Assembly: GCA_950097015.1 (NCBI GenBank)
Contig: CATNEN010000038.1
Location: forward strand, 29,604,501-29,668,500
Direction of reading: 5' to 3'
DNA: 64,000 nucleotides
From: Macrostomum hystrix
Lineage: Eukaryota; Platyhelminthes; Macrostomidae
The translations under genes were made by a program, and so were the position numbers. Position 1 is the first letter of the stretch. Every line of letters starts with the position of its first letter. Positions 21,601 to 32,390 of this stretch are shown here, in pieces. The notes under the pieces are model-generated. The model worked only from the letters and a program-made list of their open reading frames with translations. It was not told the DNA's origin and did not search any database.

Positions 21601-22584
21601 GTAAAGCCCGAGCTGCTAAAAGCAAAGCTCCCCTTGTTGTGAAACACTTGCATTAAAAATTTTCTGTCGAAAGCAAATAAAAAACAACTTGCTGCTAGGC
21701 TGCTGCATGCATAATTTATTAATTTATAAGTTTTTACCTTCGTAATGTTAGAAACATAATGACTAGGAGATTAAGCTCTAGGGGTGTGAAGGAAGTTGAA
21801 GGGTGAACTATTTTGCTTTTAATACTGAGAAAAATGTTGAATTAACCTTACTTGTTCTGTCTGATCGTTTTTTTAATGATTGTTTTAGTTGGTGTCACAT
21901 TTCTGTCTTCTCCTCTGATCTCTTTTACGTTATTTCGGAGTAAAATAAATAGTTTTTAAATTGCTTGATTAGAAGTATCTTCTTTGAAATTTGACGACAA
22001 TAATTACGCACCTTAGAGGATTTTAAAACAGGTAAATAAATAAATGAAAATGACACGGCTTTTCGCAAGACACTAAACTTCTTATTGCTTCAGTTCACCA
22101 AGGGTACCAGAATTTGATGGGGGAAATTGAGAGTGGGTGTGGCGTCCCCTCAGTCCATGGACTTCAGATGTGCCTGTGTTTTTGGCTTCACATGTGGCAC
22201 GATTTGGGCAAGTGTACTTTTGTACCATAATCGAGCACTGTTTTAAGCATAATTTCATTAATAAAAACTAAAAAACTAAACTCAATTAGCATGTGGTTCT
22301 CACCTGCTAATGACGGTGCTGACGAAGAAGCCCAGCATGAAGGACAGCGGCACGGAGGTTCTGATCTGGCCAATCCACTTCACCGTCACCTCGAATGTCT
22401 GCTTCATGTCCTGATAGTCGAACAGGATGTTCTGGTAGATTGCGGCCAGGATCATGTAGATGGCCACGAACACCAGGAAGTCCACCCAGAGCAACTGCCA
22501 GACGCTGCCAGACCATCGGAAGAGCAGCTTGATGAAGAACAGGCGCTCCTGGGTGTAGATGTTGGACGTGTAGCTCACGGCCAT
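18660..22584 (-). CDS. Bestrophin-family chloride channel, copy B, complete
   Basis: The exons are 22584-22304, 20953-20529, 19932-19621 and 19510-18660, giving 622 aa. Exon lengths 281, 425 and 312 equal those of copy A. Exons 1 and 3 look identical; exon 2 shows three base differences. Exon 4 is the same up to about SRIEYLNL. Beyond that the tail differs (KVDKKELQRQQKEQHKEQKK and a His/Pro/Thr-rich stretch) but ends in the related words VRLCMEADD and SHL. The membrane core and calcium-clasp remarks for copy A apply here too. Introns 1 and 2 are unrelated to those of copy A, but the 110-bp intron 3 is the same. The two genes are tandem, same-strand paralogues about 2 kb apart. Confidence 0.93.
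20180..20375. repeat. Nested inverted repeats in bestrophin B intron 2
   Basis: The outer arms are CTTTGGCCATAGAGTGG and its partner GTCTATGGCCAAAG. A second pair, GCACGGCTTGCAAG and AGCAAGCCGTG, overlaps them. The loop holds GCGCTACGCTACGCTACC, resembling the centre of the palindrome at 13476-13573. Confidence 0.55.
21030..21288 (-). mobile_element. SINE-1 copy (bestrophin B intron 1)
   Basis: Minus-strand copy containing GGTGACACTAGACCCGCAGC, CCCTGACTTTCTCATCGTCA, GGCCCTCAAGGGC and GCGACAAGCCCCCAAGCC. The head is degraded. Confidence 0.75.
21290..22064. other. Bestrophin B intron 1, remaining sequence
   Basis: AT-rich intronic DNA with no recognised gene or repeat. Confidence 0.4.
22065..22190 (+). 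mobile_element. SINE-2 fragment (bestrophin B intron 1)
   Basis: Plus-strand middle and tail: CGCAAGACACTAAACTTC, ATTGCTTCAGTTCACC, GGGTGTGGCGTCCCC and CAGTCCATGGACTTC. Confidence 0.6.
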
Positions 22585-23515
22585 TATTTCCTGTAATTGC
22601 AAAGAAGACAAGCAGAACTGTGCGACTTGCCTCTGGGTGCCTCAGAACTCAACTTTTTAACGTGTTGCTCCAGTTTAGTTGCCCTGCTTTCGCTATTCGA
22701 TGTGACAATTAAGGTAATCTCGACTGGCTGACTCAGCCAACCAGTTTTTAACAGCGCACGCGATCTATACCGTCCTCTCCTCCTTCGCTGTTTTTGTGCA
22801 GTCGGGGCGCCTTCGTTTGAATTGAATAAAGTACAGTTGAGAACGCAATGATGGGTTTCACAAGTCCTTTCTCAGTCAGAGCAGCACTGACGGTAAGTCG
22901 TCTGTACAGTTCGGGTGTGGGTCTGTCGCTTTGTTGACTGCGTGCAGGGAGTGGGGTAGCTGCCTGGGTAGCCTCCAGCGCTACACTCAAGCGCTCAAAC
23001 AATGCGCCACTGACCCACAAATCGCTTGACCTAAAATTCGGTGCGTACACCGCGGCTGAACTCAAGACTTGGACAATCGACCAAACTCCATTCCAACAGG
23101 TCTCAAGCCTCATAGGACACGTTGAACAGCCTTCTAGTTGAGCGTTGTGTCAGCTCTCTTCTCCTTAGTATGAATGACACACAATCTGACAACTTGGTAT
23201 TGGAAAGCTTGCTTTTCTCGGAAGAGCGACATAAATATAAACAATAATAATGGAAATTTCCACTTGGAAATGCTGAAAACACTGCTGAAAACACTGTGTT
23301 GTATAAAAATTTGTTTTTTTTCCAACCCGTATTTATAGGTTCAGCGTTACCAAAGGACGTTTCATAGACAAGTGTTTTGACGCACTTACTTCATGGTATT
23401 CGGTGCCATGTTAGTTATTGTTAGTTGGACTTAACAGATCATTAAGGAGTTCATTTTATTTTACGTGGTCTGATGCTGAAAAAGTTAGGACCGATGTTCA
23501 CACCTCTCTGAATTC
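22585..23515. other. 5' flank of bestrophin B
   Basis: Copies A and B diverge immediately upstream of the ATG. The minus-strand frame 23113-22748 is 121 aa long but lacks splice support and family resemblance. I treat it as noncoding. Confidence 0.4.
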
Positions 23516-24150
23516 GGTCTTGTGATATTTTGGTATTGTGATATTTTGGTATTGTGATATTTCAGACCAGTGATTGTTAAATCTCGTGATATTTGAGTCC
23601 TGATGTAGTTGTGATGTAGTTCGGTCTTGTGATATTTCAGCATTGTGATATAATGGTATTTTGATTTTCGAACGCCGAGTCGTAGACGCTGACGGCTACG
23701 CTGGAGCGGCAGCTGGACTTGGCGCACTCGGGGCTGCTCCGTGCGGCCTTTCAAGCTGACGAGAGCGTCGGGACCGAGGCTCTGTACGAGAGAGCCCAGC
23801 TGCAACGCCCGTCCACCATCCTGCGCCAGCGGCGACTTCGACTAGCGGGCCACGTTATTCGGGCCGAGAGCTACTGCCGCCAGCCCGCCCAAGACGTCCT
23901 GCTGCTCACCCTGCAGGGCCCTTTCAGGCGCGGCCAGGCTCGGACCCGCCGCTACGTCGACTGCTTGCTGAGCGACGCCGGGGCGCCCGAAACTGCCACC
24001 GGCGCGGACCATGTTCGCGCGCTGGTTCTGCGGCGCGCCATCTGACGCTGCCTCCCTGACTTTTGGAGCTAGCGTCTCTTGTTATTTTTGTTGTTGTTGA
24101 TTTTCGTTTCTTGTGGTATTTCGGTGATAATCTTGTGAAATTTCGGTCTT
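23516..24150. repeat. 16-bp TTGTGATATTTNGGTA repeat cluster split by a LINE insertion
   Basis: Three clean copies of TTGTGATATTTTGGTA at 23518-23565 and several diverged ones run to 23660. The theme resumes at about 24107-24150 (CTTGTGGTATTTCGGT, CTTGTGAAATTTCGGT). Confidence 0.65.
23661..24106 (+). mobile_element. 5'-truncated non-LTR retrotransposon with 10-bp target duplication
   Basis: Insertion 23671-24096 is flanked by TTGATTTTCG at 23661-23670 and 24097-24106. The frame, open to TGA at 24043-24045, is the end of a LINE reverse-transcriptase ORF: LTATLERQLDLAHSGLLRAA, RQRRLRLAGHVIRAESYC, QPAQDVLLLTLQG, RRGQARTRRYVDCLL. A short 3' tail ends in TTG repeats. Severe 5' truncation with target duplication is typical of target-primed reverse transcription. 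The clade is not assigned. Confidence 0.8.
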
Positions 24151-24895
24151 TAGAATCTGCCTCGCGCAGAATTTGCATCCTCACTGGCTGACGGATTTTT
24201 TGCTTCGTTAGCTAATGAAAAAAAACGATTACACGACGAAAAAACATGAAGCTGTGATTTTTCTGGCCAGTTGTTCCATATGCCAGTATAATTAGAATGA
24301 CCTATATGGTCATTGTCAAAAAAGGCTGCAAATTGGCAATGTACTGCGAAATTAACTGTTTCATAGAATGAGAGCAGAAAATTATTGAGGAACCCCAATC
24401 GGACAAAATGGCGTCTCGAAGTCGCCCTACCAGTCTAACAAAACAACAGCCAGCTGCAGCCAGCTCATAAATCTGTCTGTTTGCGCTATTTGGCTGTCTC
24501 AATTTGCCAGAGCTAAAAGCCAATGCGAATCATCATCACGAATTGGGGGCAACTGGACAAACAGATGGCGGAGGGGAGGGGAGAGATGTGGCGGGCAGGA
24601 TCTTAGTGATAGAATGGCTATTATCAGGGTGGACGCCAGCGAATCACCGAGCACTCAGGGAGTGGGATACTGTGAGAAATTGATGAGGAATCGCGGCCTG
24701 CCGAGATTGGAAAAGAATTTCTTCCCAATCCCAGTCGGTCATTGTGTCGCTGGACGCTAAAACCGGTCTTGGTGGTATAATCCATGGCTTGGCGAAAGAT
24801 TGAAAACTAGCTCGAATACTGCCATAAATTGACATTCTCAAAGAGCGATATATTTGAGAAGTTTGAGAAATTAGCAAAACACTAAACCATCAGGG
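24151..24895. other. 5' flank of the TMEM26-like gene
   Basis: No supported coding region. Presumed promoter and 5' UTR of the gene that starts at 24896. Confidence 0.4.
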
Positions 24896-27800
24896 ATGCG
24901 TTGGTTCACAATATTCCGCGCTGTCCTAGTCAGGGTGCTGTTCGCTGCTCACGGCATTACCACAATTGCCTACCTGTGCGACAAGTCAAAGAAGAACGAA
25001 TACTGGTACCTGACTGCTTCTCTTGTTGGCCTAATCCTTGAGTCAATTGTCACCTTTGGAGCTAATAGCGGTCGCGAATGGAAATGGTGAGTAGCAACTT
25101 TGGGATTAATCTACCATAAGGACTCGATGTTTGGTTCAGTCTAAAATAAATTGAAATCTTCACAGGAATTTACCGGTCGACGTTAGACCATTTTAAAAAA
25201 TCCACTTGTTTGCTATGCATACAAGACCAAAAAACAACTTCCGCATTAGTTTGAACTGATAGAAAATACTTTCGGGCCAACCCTTAGGGGCACGTCTGTG
25301 CCCAGGAGTCAGCGAAATGATGGCCAGAATTGCCTCTCGCTGGCTGCTGGTCTAAGGTCATTAAAATGATGTACCTGTGCTCACAGCTCCCAATTTATAA
25401 TCATAAAAAATAATAAATGATTACACCTGCCCCCTTTGGGGTCCGATGTGCAGCCGACAGCATAGCCGCAGCTATTGCGCGGTGCATCAGAAGGCTGCGT
25501 ACAGCTGTTCAGTCCATGGACTGGGGGGACGCCACACCCACCTTCAATTATCTCAGCAATGCAGAGTTAAATGTCTTGCTATAGGACAAATTTTTTTCTA
25601 GTGGAGTCGGGAATCGAACCCCCAACCTTGAAGTCGCTCTAACCACTGGGCTACAACCTCCGTGGCTACAACCTCCTCATATATATATTATTATAAGTGC
25701 ACTTTTTCGACATTGCGAGGGGTTCGTTTTCAAGCGTATACTTGGCGTCCGACGCAAAAAGGGCAATTAATTCGACCGATTGACAGAATTTCCTGTAGAT
25801 TCCACAAAAGTTCAAGCAAAGTAATTGTTAGTCTCCATCTCTTTTTGGTAGCGTCGATTAGCCGAGAAAATCACTAAATAAAAAGCCACTCAAATTGAAT
25901 CCACTAGCTGTGGAACCACTGACCACTGCGGTGTGAGCAGCACAATCCAGATCGTGCTCAGGCAGCCGATACTAATCTATAGACAATTGGTTAATTCCTG
26001 TCCCCAGTGCATGGAAAGGGCTTCCTGCAGATGACAGGACTGGGAGCCAGGTGGGCTGGACAGGATGCTGGCCTGTCTGGAAGTCGCCCCGCCACCGGCA
26101 GTGAAACATTGCTCTAAACGTGACAAACTTCAACTTTCCGCTTCCACTAAGGGCCGTCAATTCAGAATTCGCCCCAATGTCCGACAATACTTGGACAGAT
26201 CAATCAGCAGTGATTGATTTCTATTATGGAATGGTGCCTAGTGAGAATCGTGGGAGCTGAAATGGCTCTTTCAGAACATGCAAGAATTGTAGATAAGTTT
26301 GCTCGTCACTAGATGACCCCGCAATTTGATCGATCCGATCCTATCTGAATCGTTATTTATATTCGATACGAAATCGGTTCTAAATAAAAAAAAATTTGTG
26401 ACGTCGACGAAGTATTTTCTGTATCTACAATTAACTTCTTTTTTAAGCGGACTTCCGGAGAGACCCCAAGAAGCCTTCAAGAAGGCGCATATTTTTGGTT
26501 CAGCACGCGATTACTACCGAGTGGATTCCGGATTTACAAAATGGGTTTCCACTCGACCTATTATCAGTTAATTAGCAATTATTTTCAAACCGATTCACTG
26601 CCACGTGAATTAGTTTTTTCTTCAAGGGCAAAGAAAGATTTGCTTGGCAGTAAGGCAGATTCCATCAAATTTAATTTCCTCCCAGTCTGCGCTTTTATTC
26701 ATCTCCGCCTCGCCAGCGTTACCAAACGCATGAACGGATCTGCCTGACTGCCATTCAGAGTCAAGTCGAGTCTCCGTAGTAACCCGGCCCCTAACTCTAG
26801 CTCTCGCCTAGACTCACTTCTAAAGTCATTCGTCATTTGTGTCAGTGATAAAAGCTCCAAAAGGGGCATGAATAATGGTGGTCGGTTTCCGAGTCTTCCC
26901 TCCCCCCGAGCACATGCAGACTGAAGATATGCGAGACACCAGGAATCCCGCTATTAGTTCCCTTCGATCAAATCTCCATTCGTCACCCAAACCATGGGTC
27001 AGACTGCGGTGGGGTGGCTTACACTGAGATGGTGGCTGCAACAGAAGTCCATCATAGGAGTGTTTGGTTGAGTTAGCTAGCTTTAGTGACTATGGGGCCA
27101 GGGGATTATACACCGTTTTATTAGTATGAAATCAAGTAGTCAAGATACTAAACTTGATGTGCAGCCGATACTGAAGGCTACGTACAGCTGTTCAGTCCAT
27201 GGACTGGGGAGACGCCACACCCACTCTTAATTACCCTAGCTAATGCTGATACCCATTTAATAACTGGGTGAACTGGATTTATGATTCAAGCGTTTCGCTA
27301 AAGACTGATAATTGTTCCAGTGAAGTCGGGAGTCGAACCCCCGACCATCAAGTTGTGAGTCCGTTAAATCACGGTAAATACGACTTACTATGCTGGAAAA
27401 ACACATCAATTCACTAAATTGAAGTACTTTCTAAATAGAAGTGATTTCTTTGAACGGTTAACGATTCAGGTTACTTAATTTATCAATGTTTCCCGGGAAA
27501 CGTTGATTCCTGCATTTATCTGCTGCTCTGTCCCTCCGCAGGTTCTGCCCATCTGCATTCTTCTACCTGTTAATCACTGTGCCCAGCACCTGGTTCCTAG
27601 AAATGGAACTGGTCGAATGGCGCATTCACTGCAAGGTGGCCTTCAATCTTACCGACGATCGACAATGCGAGTGTAAAATCGCTTTTAACACCACCAATGT
27701 GGCTGAGTGCGAACACCTGCGCGCCGGCAATCAGACTGTTCATGTGAGCATGTTCTTCAGCATCAATTGTATTGTAACTGCATGTTGAATATTTATTTTT

Positions 27801-30800
27801 GCATAGTTGGGCGCTTTCATTTGTCTCTCTGTCCGTACTCGCCTTAGTCAATGAAGCTTCCATCAGTGTTAATCAAACCAATCCAGATGAGAAGTCCCTG
27901 TCTGCACTATATATATTCTGTCGAACCTGCGTTAAAAATGACACTTAAGGATTATTTACAATAATTATTGTTTTCCTAAAAATAGAGAGACTACACTATT
28001 TCTCTTGCATCTCCGAAAATATTCAACCAACCGCCATGAAAATCCAGAACACGGGCGACAAAATATTCCGCTCTTTCCCATGAAACAACTTTCATAAATA
28101 ACAAAACATCGGCATCGTCGAGATATTCAACGATTCTCGTCGGGGTGTTGGCAAAATCCACCAATGCACGAATGCTTTTTCTACTCACAAAATTTCATTC
28201 TGTTATCATTTCTGCTATTGTTATTGATTATAAATTGACAGTGCTGACTTCGGACGGCCTTGAAGTTCATCGGAAAGAGCGGAAAGTTTCGATCCAGATG
28301 GTGGACTTTCACGAAAAATCGGTCATTCGGTTTGGGCAGTGGGCAGTGGAGTAGGCAGTGGGTATTTGAAATGCAGCTAATGCAGCTATTGAAAATCGGT
28401 TCCGGAATATTACACTTGCAAGTACACATATTAGGTATTGTACCTGTACCTCCGACCTTTCTAGATAAACTTAAATAGGGAAAACTCACATTTTCAGGGC
28501 CACGGCTGTGCTATGATATCGTGCCTCGTCTACTCGGTATTTTGTCGATGGCATGCGCTTATTAACATGTTATTTATCTCGCATTTGTACATCAGTAATT
28601 TACTGCTGAAATCGCATGTAGCATGTGTTCGAAATCCTCAACCTAAAGCGGGGTTATTAACACCTTCCATGGGACAAAGACTGCATAATTAAACCGCATT
28701 TACACCAAGCGTCTCGGTCTGTGTTTAGAGATGTTACTGTAAAATTTTCATTTGTATTTGAACACAACAGACTATACTAGCTGTACTTGAAACTAATATT
28801 GTAATGCAAATTCGCTCCTGACTTTTTAAAAGTAAAATGTAACTCATTTTCTTCCATGATACAGTCTTTGTTCAGACACCAAATCAGCCACTCATTCAAA
28901 CAACAAATCAGCCACTCATTCAGACACCATACCGTACATGGAGTGTATTAATAAAAACTACATTTTTGTTTCCTCTGTTTGGCGTCTTCCTCTCGTAGTT
29001 TCGAATTTCCTCCACCATTGTTTCCTAAATGAAGCGTACTTCACATCAATTCGTAGGCCAACGCCCTTCAGAACTCTGCCAAATCATTTCAGATGCACAA
29101 GGACGGCAGCTGGGACAGCCACGACTTCGAGCTGACGATCCGCATTCTAGAGCAGCTGCTGCTGCTGTTGCTTATAATGGGTCGTTGGATGCTACCCAAG
29201 GGTAAGCTGACTCACGATCAGCTCTCCCAGCTGCTCCTAGTTTACATTGGCACCGCGGCTGACATTGTGGAGTTCTTCGAGGCCTTCAAAGAGGAGGTAG
29301 TAAAACGAGACAGGATGCTAATCAAGCTCATTCTGACAATTTGGACCTGGTCGCTGCTGCAGTTTGTTTTAGTCATCACAGCCCAGCGTGCCCGCAAGGA
29401 CCAATCGGGCCTTCTTACCGGGGTTAATCAGAGGCGGAAGAAGATCTCGGAGATTGAGGTTCCGGTGCTCAACGAGGCCGAAGAGAGCTACTGCACCTGT
29501 ACGCCCGAAATATTTGGAATCGCGATTTCCATGCTGCTACAGGTGAAAACCGCTTTTTAGTTAACTCTTCGGTTAGATCAGACTTAGGGAGACTTGGGGA
29601 GACTTAGGGAGACTGACAGAAAACACTCCTACCCAGTTAAGCCAGATGTAGCCAATGGCACATTATTTAGTGACAGTAGACCTGCAGCCAGCGAGGAGGC
29701 AATTCTGCCGTTCCGCAGACTCTTAAGCACACAAGCACACAGGTGTGTACAACTGCCCTGGGGGAGGTTTCTCGAAACCAACTTAGGAAAGACCATAGAC
29801 GTAAGTTGCCTAAACCAGACTTAAGGTTTTCTGGAAACGAAACGCAAAATCCCGTCTCTTAGGAACCATCTTATATTTACTAGGTCGTATGTTTGCGAAG
29901 AAAGTCGTTTCTAGATCGCTTCTTAAGTCTATGGCCCATCCTACGGTTGATCCTAAGTCTAAGAGTGGTCGGTACCGCTCGTAAGCTGTCTTTTATTTGC
30001 AAGCAAGGCTTGATATTATTTTTTTCTTCTGATTTGTTTGCATGCGCTTTCTGCTTTCTGTTTTCAAAGTTTAGCCAAATGGCGTCTGCTTCCGTTAAAC
30101 GAGCTCCAAATTTCTCAACTGCTGAAAAGGAGGAACTGTTAGATGGCGTCAACAAGTATTTGAGCGTCATCAATTCGAAAGATCAAAAAGCCGAAATACA
30201 GAAACAAAAAAAATTATGCTGGGACGCCATTGCGGAGCGCGTGAATGCCATCGGAGGGAACAGGCGGACCGGGGACGAATGTAGAAAGAAATGGTGCGAC
30301 CTTAAGTTTGATGTCAAGACGAAATCTATCAGGGTATCTTTGACATGGAAGCCAAGTCACGATTTCAGCCATAGACAGTTCTTTTCGCTTCTGCTCAACT
30401 TACGCACAGCCTAAGTTGCGCAAAAGAAAAGATGGCTTTGGGAAATGTTCTTACGAACACACTTAGAGTCTGCGCAAATTCCGGACTTACGGGGGATCTT
30501 ACCATAGATCTTATGACACTTTCGGGAAACCACCCCCTGACTTTCTCATCGTCAGGCAGTGTACACTATTGTTATGTTAGAAGACAAGGCGAGTGTGCGC
30601 GAGCTACGAAACGCTTAAAGCCAGCGATGGGCAGACAGCCGATATATGTATATTATTGTTTAGCCAAGTGCAGTGAGCAATGTACATTGTACGCGTCAAT
30701 GGGGGACTGGGGCGAAGGTGCACTGAGAGAGAAAGAGACAGACTGCACGTCGGCTAGCCAGCATCGATCATTACACAACACCTCTCACTGTGCCTGGAGG

Positions 30801-32390
30801 GTTGGCCCTCAAGGGCGTAAATTGCACGACAAGCCCCCCAAGCCTTCTCTCCACGGCTAGGCCCCAAGAAATATGGTCTCGCTGCGGAATCGATTTGAGG
30901 ACCTTGATTCGATAGACCGCTCTGCCACTCACCAACTTTTTTGTTTCTCCAAGTTGAAATTCGAGCTCCCGAATTACCAGTCAGAAGTGCAAATCTCTAA
31001 AGTTCCTTGAAAGATCAGTAATTTGCTCTACAAATATGTTTTCAACATAAAATCGTTCAGGACCTGCCCTACCTAATTGTGCGCCTGTTCATGATGATTA
31101 ACTACGACACGACTAGCTACACGAACATTTTCTTCACGCTAAAGAACACCTTGGTGTGCACGCTGCTGACGTACCGCCTCGTTGTGGTTTATTGGGAGCG
31201 CTTCCGGCGCATCCGTCGCGCTCGCAAGGAGCTGCGGGAGGCCGGACCGCACGTGCTACTGTCCGACGACTCGGATCGCGAGGAGGGCGGCTTTGGTGCC
31301 AGCGGCAGCGGCGGCGGCGGCGGCGGCGGAGGTATCGACGTCGATGACGAAGGCATCTGGGAACTGACCGGACCGCGACGAATCGGCGAGTCAACCGGAG
31401 GCAGCCTTTCGGAGAAGTCGGAGCCGACCGGTGCCTCGGCGATGCCGTCGCTGCCAGCCAACCGGAAGTCGTCCACCAGCCTGAAGACGTTGCAGTCGAA
31501 CGGTTCGGAGACTGGCACGGCTAGTACAGTCGTCAAGTTCTGCGTCAAGGAGAAGTACTCGACTGGTGAGTAAAACTTTGGCTTATAGTTTTAAATAGTA
31601 AAGAGTAATCAAGTCTGCAAATGGACAGTGGCAAAGTGGAGACAATGAGAATCTTTGAAAAGAAACGATCAAAGCCAGGCAAAACGATAAAGCTTATAGT
31701 TTTTTTCCTGCGCCAACCAGACAGATCGAACTGTCGTTTCGATCGGCACGCAGTTGTCATAAGATTGTTTTCTTTATCCTATTCATGTAATTGTCATATT
31801 TATCCCTCTCTGCATGCATCTAGGTCAGATAGGGGGTCTAGGCAGATTGGTTTAACACGTTTGCCTCTCGCCCCAAGGTCTCTAAGCTCGATTCCGCGGC
31901 GAGGCCACATTTATTTGGGTCGCAGTCGCTGAGAGAAGGCTTTGGGGGCTTGTCGAGCAATCTGCGCCCTTGAGGGCCAACCTGTACACACCTGTGCGAG
32001 TGTTAACCTGGGTACAGTATCTGTGTGCTCAGGAGTCAGCGAAACGGCAGTATTGCCTCCTCGCTGGCTCCGGGTCTAGTGCCACCAAATTATGTGCCAT
32101 TGCCAGCAGGCCTCCTGCAATTATTATTATTATTATTATTATGCATCTAGTACTGCATTGATAACCTACCGTCTGCAGGTGTGCCGGCGCGCTATCGCAA
32201 GGTAAGCGAAGGTCCGCCATTTGTCATCAAGTCACGCAGCCTCGACAGGCGCCGCTGCCTGACCAAAGCCACTAGTCTGCAGGCCACTGACGAAGAGGAA
32301 GTAGCCGCGGCATCCCGGCAGCTGCAGCTGCAGGAAATGGGCCGACAGAACTCCGTACCCATCCCGCTGGCCGATCAAAGCGACCTATGA
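24896..32390 (+). CDS. TMEM26-like multi-pass membrane protein, complete
   Basis: Five exons, 24896-25086, 27542-27743, 29093-29542, 31061-31565 and 32179-32390, join in frame to 519 aa. TMEM26 features are VLFAAHGITTIAYLCDK, then GREWKWFCPSAFFYLLITVP across the exon 1/2 junction, STWFLEMEL, LLLLIMGRWMLPKGKLTHDQ, LSQLLLVYIGTAADIVEFFE and DLPYLIVRLFMMINYDTTSY. There are about eight hydrophobic segments. The vertebrate protein is about 370 aa; the extra length here is a C-terminal cytosolic tail with acidic, serine-rich and seven-glycine stretches and no known fold. The molecular function of TMEM26 is poorly known. All introns are GT-AG. The first ATG of the open frame is used as the start. Confidence 0.9.
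25285..25380 (+). mobile_element. SINE-1 fragment (TMEM26-like intron 1)
   Basis: Contains CAGGAGTCAGCGAAATG, CCAGAATTGCCTCTCGCTGG and CTGGTCTAAGG, the 3' third of SINE-1. Confidence 0.6.
25440..25680 (-). mobile_element. SINE-2 copy with tRNA-like head (TMEM26-like intron 1)
   Basis: Minus-strand copy. The right end is a tRNA-like head whose complement reads TAGCCCAGTGGTTAGAGCG (A box) and GGGGGTTCGATTCCC (B box). The body has CTAGTGGAGTCGGGAATCG, CAGCAATGCAGAGTTAAAT, GACGCCACACCCACC and CAGTCCATGGACTG. Confidence 0.8.
25690..27150. other. TMEM26-like intron 1, middle part
   Basis: Intronic DNA. Short open frames occur but none has splice support or recognisable similarity. Confidence 0.4.
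27155..27385 (-). mobile_element. SINE-2 copy (TMEM26-like intron 1)
   Basis: Minus-strand copy with CAGTCCATGGACTGGGGAGA, CGCCACACCCACTC, CCATTTAATAACTGGGTGAA and a B-box complement GGGAGTCGAACCCCCGACC. The A-box side is degraded. Confidence 0.75.
27960..28375. mobile_element. Fold-back element copy (TMEM26-like intron 2)
   Basis: The left half has TATTCAACCAACCGCCATGA and ATCGGCATCGTCGAGATATT. The right half has TTGAAGTTCATCGGAAAGAG, CACGAAAAATCGGTCATTCG and CAGTGGGTATTTGAAATG. These words are shared, in both orientations, with the copies at 45.5-45.96 and 47.5-47.9 kb. Confidence 0.65.
28376..29092. other. TMEM26-like intron 2, right part
   Basis: AT-rich intronic sequence. A short direct repeat, CAGACACCA(A)ATCAGCCACTC, lies near 28874-28930. 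Nothing else is recognised. Confidence 0.4.
29758..30539. mobile_element. PIF/Harbinger-like nonautonomous element
   Basis: The element 29761-30536 lies between 3-bp duplications CTG (29758-29760, 30537-30539). Left end GGGGAGGTTTCTCGAAAC and right-end complement GGGGTGGTTTCCCGAAAG pair with three mismatches. It sits inside a SINE whose sequence continues on both sides. A 3-bp duplication and an internal Myb-like gene fit PIF/Harbinger. The DDE transposase gene is absent. Confidence 0.8.
30079..30414 (+). CDS. Myb/SANT-like DNA-binding protein of the Harbinger-like element
   Basis: The 111-aa frame reads FSTAEKEELLDGVNKYLSVI, CWDAIAERVNAIGGNRRTGD and ECRKKWCDLKFDVKTK. These form the three helices with spaced tryptophans of the Myb/SANT-like domain (NAIF1/Harbinger type). 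Such proteins partner with the Harbinger transposase and bind element ends. The last ~30 residues do not resemble the family, so the gene is probably truncated or joined to noncoding sequence. A host function is not indicated. Confidence 0.7.
   Translation: MASASVKRAPNFSTAEKEELLDGVNKYLSVINSKDQKAEIQKQKKLCWDAIAERVNAIGGNRRTGDECRKKWCDLKFDVKTKSIRVSLTWKPSHDFSHRQFFSLLLNLRTA
31814..32150 (+). mobile_element. Full-length SINE-1 copy with 10-bp target duplication (TMEM26-like intron 4)
   Basis: The element 31824-32140 (317 bp) is flanked by ATGCATCTAG at 31814-31823 and 32141-32150. The head is tRNA-like (TTGGTTTAACACGTTTGCC, then GCTCGATTCCGCGGCGAGGC). The body is GGGGGCTTGTCGAGCAAT, GAGGGCCAACCTG and CAGGAGTCAGCGAAACGGC. 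The tail is (ATT)n. Confidence 0.9.

Larger units (their letters stand above)
29635..30935 (-). mobile_element. SINE-1 copy split by two later insertions (TMEM26-like intron 3)
   Basis: Left part 29635-29760 has AGACCTGCAGCCAGCGAGGA and GGCAATTCTGCCGTTCC. The middle resumes at 30537 (CTGACTTTCTCATCGTCAGG). A second, unidentified ~210-bp insertion interrupts it at 30568-30780. The rest (CTCACTGTGCCTGG, GGCCCTCAAGGGCG, the head) runs to about 30935. The order of insertion is therefore SINE first, others later. Confidence 0.75.

Noticed and set aside
22748-23113. 121-codon minus-strand frame upstream of bestrophin B
   Set aside because: No family resemblance, no splice support, and not shared with copy A.
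25620-25670. A second tRNA gene on the minus strand
   Set aside because: A and B boxes are present but the anticodon arm does not pair and SINE-2 body sequence follows, so it is the head of a SINE.
30568-30780. Insertion in SINE-1 as a named element
   Set aside because: No clear inverted ends or exact target duplication could be read, so it is left unclassified.
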